64,000 nucleotides of DNA, taken from Saprospiraceae bacterium. Lineage in GTDB: Bacteria; Bacteroidota; Bacteroidia; Chitinophagales; Saprospiraceae. The notes under the pieces are model-generated. The model was given only the letters and a program-made list of their open reading frames with translations, made no database searches and was not told the origin of the DNA. This document shows, in pieces, positions 59,983 to 64,000 of this stretch. The position numbers and the translations under genes are program-made. Each line of letters starts with the position of its first letter. Position 1 is the stretch's first letter. The stretch covers positions 62,001 through 126,000 of the forward strand of contig JADKBS010000013.1 of the NCBI GenBank assembly GCA_016714985.1. Reading direction: 5' to 3'.

Positions 59983-60942
59983 ATGAAACCGTTTTCCCTC
60001 TTTACGCTGCTGTGCTGCCTCATGTCGGCGGGTTGTTTTACAACCAAGTACTCAAAGTCGCCTGCCTTGGAATACCCCAACAAGTATGCAGACAAACTTG
60101 AGCCTGGCTCCAAGTTAGAGGCATCCACTTTCACTTCCACATTTGAAAGAACCTCCAATGGTAGTTATATCTATAAAGCCTATTACCCCGAGACTCGTCA
60201 GATGACGCATTTCATGAGCTTCAAAGGCGGAACCACCCGTACCCCGCACGGCCCAAATAAGGAATGGTGGGATGACGGCACATTGGTGTTCGAAGGAGAA
60301 TATATTGATGGTCAACGAAGTGGTGAATGGACGGAATACGATCACTCCAATTTTGGAAGTAATTCCAATTTTGTAAGTAAGGGGAAATACCTGAACAACC
60401 TGAAAACAGGCACTTGGGTAACCATAGACTCGCTGGGCAACAAGCGGTCTGAAATGAGTTATGAAAAAGAAAAGTTAAGTGGTCCGTTCAAGCGTTGGAA
60501 CAAAAAGGGTATGCTGTACAACGAGGGTGAATACAAAGATGGAAAGCTACTTTGGGAAAAAAATTATTCGGACGGCACAGCCAATCCAGATACTTTCAGT
60601 TTGGTTAAAAAAATTCCAGAATTCAGCGGTTGCGATGGGGTTGAGCCAGATAGCACCAGAAGGGCATGCGCTGAAAGAAAGATGTTGGAGTTCATTTATG
60701 GCCAAATAAAATACCCAAAACTTGCAAGGGAGAACGGTATAGAGGGCAAGGCAATCGTAAATTTTGTTGTCGATAAAGACGGTACCGTCACTGGTATAAA
60801 AGTAAAACGTGGCATTTGCAAGGAGATTAAGACAGAATGCGAAAGAGTAATGCAGCTCATGCCCAAATGGAATCCAGGTATGCAAAAAGGAAAACCAGTG
60901 AGGGTGCTGTTCAACTTGCCATTAAAGTTCAAGCTGGAATAG
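59983..60942 (+). CDS. Lipoprotein with MORN-like repeats and TonB C-terminal domain
   Basis: A 319-residue lipoprotein; start at ATG 59983, with Cys18 in LMSAGC. The central region has MORN-like repeats (KEWWDDGTLVFEGEYIDGQ, FKRWNKKGMLYNEGEYKDG). The C-terminus is a TonB C-terminal domain: IKYPKLARENGIEGKAIV, FVVDKDGTVTGIKVKRG, and MPKWNPGMQKGKPVRV. In this layout the TonB-like domain probably binds outer-membrane or surface partners rather than energising transport. No partner gene is adjacent. Confidence 0.82.
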   Translation: MKPFSLFTLLCCLMSAGCFTTKYSKSPALEYPNKYADKLEPGSKLEASTFTSTFERTSNGSYIYKAYYPETRQMTHFMSFKGGTTRTPHGPNKEWWDDGTLVFEGEYIDGQRSGEWTEYDHSNFGSNSNFVSKGKYLNNLKTGTWVTIDSLGNKRSEMSYEKEKLSGPFKRWNKKGMLYNEGEYKDGKLLWEKNYSDGTANPDTFSLVKKIPEFSGCDGVEPDSTRRACAERKMLEFIYGQIKYPKLARENGIEGKAIVNFVVDKDGTVTGIKVKRGICKEIKTECERVMQLMPKWNPGMQKGKPVRVLFNLPLKFKLE

Positions 60943-61090
60943 GATGCCATTTAAGGGCTGCGCATTGTCTTTGTTCGACAGCTAATATTTGGGGCTGATT
61001 TGCAGAGACGGGCCGCCTGTCTTTCCATCACAAATGCTGAACATATCCTTAATGACCTGCTATTTTTGAGCGATAAATCAGTAAAACGCT
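60943..61090. other. Short intergenic region
   Basis: About 150 bases. No gene, repeat or strong hairpin was seen. Confidence 0.3.
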
Positions 61091-61534
61091 ATGGGGAAGC
61101 GAAATGGATACGAGTTTACTTTCAACGAAGAAAGAATTTGGTTTGAGTTTGACAGTTTGGGGCCAAAGGGCCGCATTCGAAAAATAGTGGAATTCTATGA
61201 TGTAAAATTTGCTTTCAACCTTGCTTTTGGAGATATGGCTGCCGATGGGGAATTCGATGACGAGAACATTACAGACAATGGCGATATACGGGCAGTGATT
61301 CAAACCATAGCGAACATCATCCACCATTTTTGCGAGTCTCACCCTGGCCGGAAAATTTACATCGAACCAGTTGACAGCAAGCGCAAGGCGTTGTACAACA
61401 GGATTTTCAAGGAGAAGTTTGAAGAAATCGAGCCGGAGTTCCGTGTTTTTGGCATCGATTTGGGGCCTTTGGCATCAGAAGATTATCGGTCAACGAAAAC
61501 CTATGATGCTTTCTTAATCGAAAAAATCGTTTAA
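61091..61534 (+). CDS. DUF6934-like protein
   Basis: A 147-residue cytoplasmic protein: YEFTFNEERIWFEFDSLGPK, RKIVEFYDVK, FNLAFGDMAADGEFDDENIT and IRAVIQTIANIIHHFCESHP. The pattern matches my memory of the DUF6934 family of Bacteroidota, small alpha/beta proteins often found near toxin-like or mobile genes. No partner is recognised here. A compact palindrome follows. Confidence 0.7.
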   Translation: MGKRNGYEFTFNEERIWFEFDSLGPKGRIRKIVEFYDVKFAFNLAFGDMAADGEFDDENITDNGDIRAVIQTIANIIHHFCESHPGRKIYIEPVDSKRKALYNRIFKEKFEEIEPEFRVFGIDLGPLASEDYRSTKTYDAFLIEKIV

Positions 61535-61574
61535 TTTTGGCTTATGTGAGTTTAAGGAGAAAGGCAGAGGCCCG

Positions 61575-61607
61575 ATTTAGGAGGTAACTTTGAGTTACCT
61601 CCTAAAT
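61575..61607. repeat. 15-bp palindrome ATTTAGGAGGTAACT
   Basis: Arms at 61575-61589 and 61593-61607 with a 3-nt loop. The same 13-14 bases form the outer ends of the nested palindrome at 37319-37772, suggesting that the latter is a filled or expanded version of this element. Confidence 0.85.
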
Positions 61608-61623
61608 TTCACCCCGACCCTTC

Positions 61624-61941
61624 ATGAGCCTTAATTCTGAATCAAAATCCAGCCAAATGGTGCAGCATCAAGCATTATCAGATAAAAAGAAAAAGGGAAA
61701 TATGCTTTTCCCTCAAAAGCATCGCAAGGCGCTAAAAGGCATTGCCTTGGTGTCGGTGTTGGAGGCAAGGAAGTCTCACCCTGAATGGAACTTGAACGAC
61801 ACGCTGTCCGATTTGGTGAAAGGCTTCAACCCTGATTTTCCGCCAGATTTCCTCCTCGAATTCACCCAGCACATCATCCAACACTGGGTAGCCTTGGAAA
61901 AAAAAGCGGCTGCCGAATCAACTGCCGCCGTTGCAGCCTAA
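61624..61941 (+). CDS. Small hypothetical protein
   Basis: A 105-residue protein, lysine-rich at the start (SDKKKKGNMLFPQKHRKALK) and helical (LVSVLEARKSHPEWNLNDTL, LEFTQHIIQHWVALEKK). No family recognised. It is followed by a strong terminator. Start at ATG 61624 is uncertain; the MLFPQ Met is an alternative. Confidence 0.55.
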   Translation: MSLNSESKSSQMVQHQALSDKKKKGNMLFPQKHRKALKGIALVSVLEARKSHPEWNLNDTLSDLVKGFNPDFPPDFLLEFTQHIIQHWVALEKKAAAESTAAVAA

Positions 61942-61960
61942 GGTAGCCGCAACACCTATA

Positions 61961-61996
61961 AAAATCCCCGGCCCGCAATAGCAGGCCGGGGATTTT
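61961..61996 (+). terminator. Rho-independent terminator
   Basis: Arms AAAATCCCCGGCC (61961-61973) and complement (61984-61996), followed by TTCATTTTCC. It ends the transcript of the 61624 gene. Confidence 0.85.
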
Positions 61997-62047
61997 TCAT
62001 TTTCCTACCTTTGCAAACCAAAATCAATGCCTCGATGTTGAAGCCCC

Positions 62048-62083
62048 CATTCATCATCCATCATTTATCATTCATCATTAAGA
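62048..62083. repeat. CATTCATCAT word repeat before mnmG
   Basis: Tandem CATTCATCATCCATCATTT words immediately upstream of the mnmG start; the same phrase, in the same orientation, as the right arm at 25911-25945. Confidence 0.75.
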
Positions 62084-62087
62084 ACCC

Positions 62088-63980
62088 GTGTTTCCAAAAT
62101 ACGACGTCATAGTAGTAGGCGCAGGCCACGCAGGTTGCGAAGCGGCCATTGGTGCAGCCAACCTCGGCTCCAAGGTGCTGCTCGTGACCATGAACATGCA
62201 GACCATTGCCCAAATGTCGTGCAACCCGGCGATGGGCGGCGTGGCCAAGGGCCAAATCGTGCGGGAAATTGACGCCCTCGGCGGCTATTCCGGCATCGTG
62301 ACCGACCATACCGCCGTGCAGTTTCGGATGCTCAACCTCTCCAAAGGCCCCGCCATGTGGAGCCCACGGGCACAGAGCGACCGCATGATGTTCGCCGCAA
62401 AATGGCGGCAAATGCTGGAGGCCCACCCCAACGTGGACTTCTGGCAGGACATGGTCGCTGGCCTTTTGGTAAAAAACGGCGTGGTCGGCGGCGTGGTAAC
62501 AGGCATGGGCTTACAGATTGAAAGTCAGGCAGTTGTGCTCACCAATGGCACGTTTTTGAACGGCATCATCCACATCGGCGAGAAGCAGTTCGGCGGCGGT
62601 CGGGCAGGCGAAAAAGCCGCCACTGGCATCACCGAGCAGCTCATCCAACTTGGCTTCGAGGCGGGCCGGATGAAGACGGGAACGCCACCCCGCTTCGATG
62701 GCCGCTCGCTCGATTATTCCCGAATGGAAGTGCAGGAAGGCGACAGCCCTGCGGGCAAATTCAGCTACACGGACACGCCCCGCTTGGAGCGCCAATTGCC
62801 TTGCCATATCACCTATACGAGCCAAGAAGTACACGATATCCTGAAGGAAGGCTTCGAGCAATCGCCCATGTTCCAAGGGCGGATTCAGGGCCTCGGGCCC
62901 CGCTACTGCCCCAGCATTGAGGACAAAATCAACCGATTTGCGGACAAAGAACGGCACCAGCTTTTTGTGGAGCCGGAAGGCTGGGACACCTGCGAGATTT
63001 ACGTGAACGGCTTCTCCTCCTCCCTGCCGGAGGACGTCCAGTTCAAGGCACTCCGCAAAATCGTGGGCTTCGAGAACGCCAAGATGTTCCGCCCGGGCTA
63101 CGCTATTGAATACGACTATTTCCCGCCCAACCAATTGAAGCTGTCGCTGGAGACGCACCTCGTGAAAAACCTGTTTTTTGCGGGGCAAATCAACGGCACG
63201 ACGGGCTACGAAGAGGCTGGTTGTCAAGGACTTATGGCAGGCATCAACGCCCATCTTGCCATCAACGAGCAGGAGCCGTTCATCCTGAAAAGGAGCGAAG
63301 CTTACATTGGCGTACTGATTGACGACCTTGTGAACAAGGGCACCGAAGAACCTTACCGGATGTTCACCAGCCGGGCGGAATACCGCATTCTTTTGCGGCA
63401 GGACAATGCGGATATTCGCCTTACCCCACTGCTTGAAAAACTGGCTGGCGAAAAATGGCAGGAGGTGGAGGGCGTCCCCAACATTGCGGAGCGCATGAAA
63501 AAAGTGGACGAAAAACGGGCCGCCACGGTGGAAATCGAACAGTTTTTCAAGGAAACCAGCGTAGCGCCTGACGCCATCAACGGCTTCCTCGAAAGCATAG
63601 GCTCGGCGCCCATCCGGCAGCAGGTGAAGCTGCACGGCATCCTGCTCCGCCCGAACGTGGACTTGGCGGGCCTGCGCACCTTGCTGCCCGACCTCGATGC
63701 GCTGCTCAACCAGTACGACCCCGACTTCCTTAGCGAGGCCGAAACGGGCATGAAATACGATGGCTATATCAAAAAAGAGCAGGAACTGGCCGACAAGATG
63801 CTCCGCCTCGAAGAATTGAAAATCTTCGAAAACTTTGATTTTCAGTCACTTACGTCCATGTCAATAGAAGCCCGTGAGAAACTGAGCAAGGTGCGCCCCC
63901 GAACCATCGGGCAGGCCAGTCGCATCAGTGGGGTGACGCCGGCGGACGTGAGCGTGCTGCTGGTGCACATGGGGAGGTGA
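62088..63980 (+). CDS. mnmG: tRNA U34 carboxymethylaminomethyl-modifying enzyme MnmG
   Basis: FAD-dependent subunit that, with MnmE, forms the cmnm5 modification at the wobble uridine of several tRNAs. The protein has 630 residues, matching the usual length. GTG start at 62088, FAD-binding GAGHAG (11-16), CNPAMGGVAKG, TGTFLNGIIHIGE-like GTFLNGIIHIGE, FAGQINGTTGYEEAGCQGL, and the C-terminal MSIEAREKLSKVRPRTIGQAS. It appears complete. No mnmE is nearby. Confidence 0.97.
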   Translation: MFPKYDVIVVGAGHAGCEAAIGAANLGSKVLLVTMNMQTIAQMSCNPAMGGVAKGQIVREIDALGGYSGIVTDHTAVQFRMLNLSKGPAMWSPRAQSDRMMFAAKWRQMLEAHPNVDFWQDMVAGLLVKNGVVGGVVTGMGLQIESQAVVLTNGTFLNGIIHIGEKQFGGGRAGEKAATGITEQLIQLGFEAGRMKTGTPPRFDGRSLDYSRMEVQEGDSPAGKFSYTDTPRLERQLPCHITYTSQEVHDILKEGFEQSPMFQGRIQGLGPRYCPSIEDKINRFADKERHQLFVEPEGWDTCEIYVNGFSSSLPEDVQFKALRKIVGFENAKMFRPGYAIEYDYFPPNQLKLSLETHLVKNLFFAGQINGTTGYEEAGCQGLMAGINAHLAINEQEPFILKRSEAYIGVLIDDLVNKGTEEPYRMFTSRAEYRILLRQDNADIRLTPLLEKLAGEKWQEVEGVPNIAERMKKVDEKRAATVEIEQFFKETSVAPDAINGFLESIGSAPIRQQVKLHGILLRPNVDLAGLRTLLPDLDALLNQYDPDFLSEAETGMKYDGYIKKEQELADKMLRLEELKIFENFDFQSLTSMSIEAREKLSKVRPRTIGQASRISGVTPADVSVLLVHMGR

Positions 63981-64000
63981 GGGGATTTACGATTGAGCGA
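63981..64000. other. Right window edge
   Basis: Twenty bases after mnmG beginning with the ATTTACG word; too short to interpret. Confidence 0.3.

Noticed and set aside
62511..63635. 374-codon minus-strand frame antisense to mnmG
   Set aside because: Shadow of mnmG; no start context and no family-like sequence.

Overview
This 64 kb window is a bacterial chromosome segment from a member of the Bacteroidota, probably a Saprospiraceae-like lineage. This placement is inferred from gene content rather than a marker-gene tree. The supporting features are six secreted proteins ending in type A C-terminal sorting domains of the type IX secretion system (T9SS), many lipoproteins, a phosphate porin/Pst cluster, a long SecA with a zinc-binding tail, and promoters of the Bacteroidota kind (TTG, about 19-20 nt, then TAnnTTTG-like).

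Layout: (1) 1-1.7 kb, a two-component system cut by the window edge. (2) 2-8.1 kb, an amidohydrolase lipoprotein, then on the minus strand a T9SS metalloprotease, two tandem paralogous lipoproteins and another T9SS protein. (3) 8.3-19.3 kb, mostly minus-strand housekeeping and envelope genes: rluF, a threonine dehydratase-like enzyme, an OmpA lipoprotein, initiator tRNA, an OmpH-like chaperone and secA. A patch of decayed defence-gene fragments lies beside the tRNA at 12.0-12.84 kb. (4) 19.4-23.2 kb, a small accessory island with a CHAT protease stub, an HTH protein with an unrecognised C-terminal domain, a small HTH protein, and a nucleoside phosphorylase fused to an effector-associated domain (EAD11-like). 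(5) 23.2-31.5 kb, a minus-strand cluster: phosphate porin, pstS, pstC, pstA, pstB, a four-helix-bundle gene, phoU and a TolC-family gene, with repeat or palindromic DNA at nearly every junction. (6) 31.7-43.2 kb, a TauE/SafE permease, an AT-rich gene unit, DoxX, a ChbG-like deacetylase, an NlpE-like lipoprotein, a T9SS protein, an OPT transporter, a YceI lipoprotein and a beta-helix lipoprotein. (7) 43.3-57.4 kb, three copies of a divergent module: a minus-strand helical-repeat gene and a plus-strand giant T9SS protein with a shared promoter. (8) 57.4-64 kb, an operon with a steroid 5-alpha-reductase-like gene, a 3-beta-HSD-like gene and a CBM9-like gene, then a TonB-domain lipoprotein, small unknown genes and mnmG.

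Two themes cut across the window. First, at least seven genes are interrupted by single-base indels, mostly in short homopolymers; restoring one base gives full-length proteins, so the source may be a draft or long-read assembly with residual errors. Coordinates for those genes span the restored gene. Second, intergenic spaces hold many stem-loops, including a family built from 7-8 nt words repeated in one arm and complemented in the other, and a 450 bp nested palindrome. The most promising leads are the phosphorylase-EAD island, the triplicated divergent T9SS module, the PstC with a binding-protein-like insert and the repeat families.
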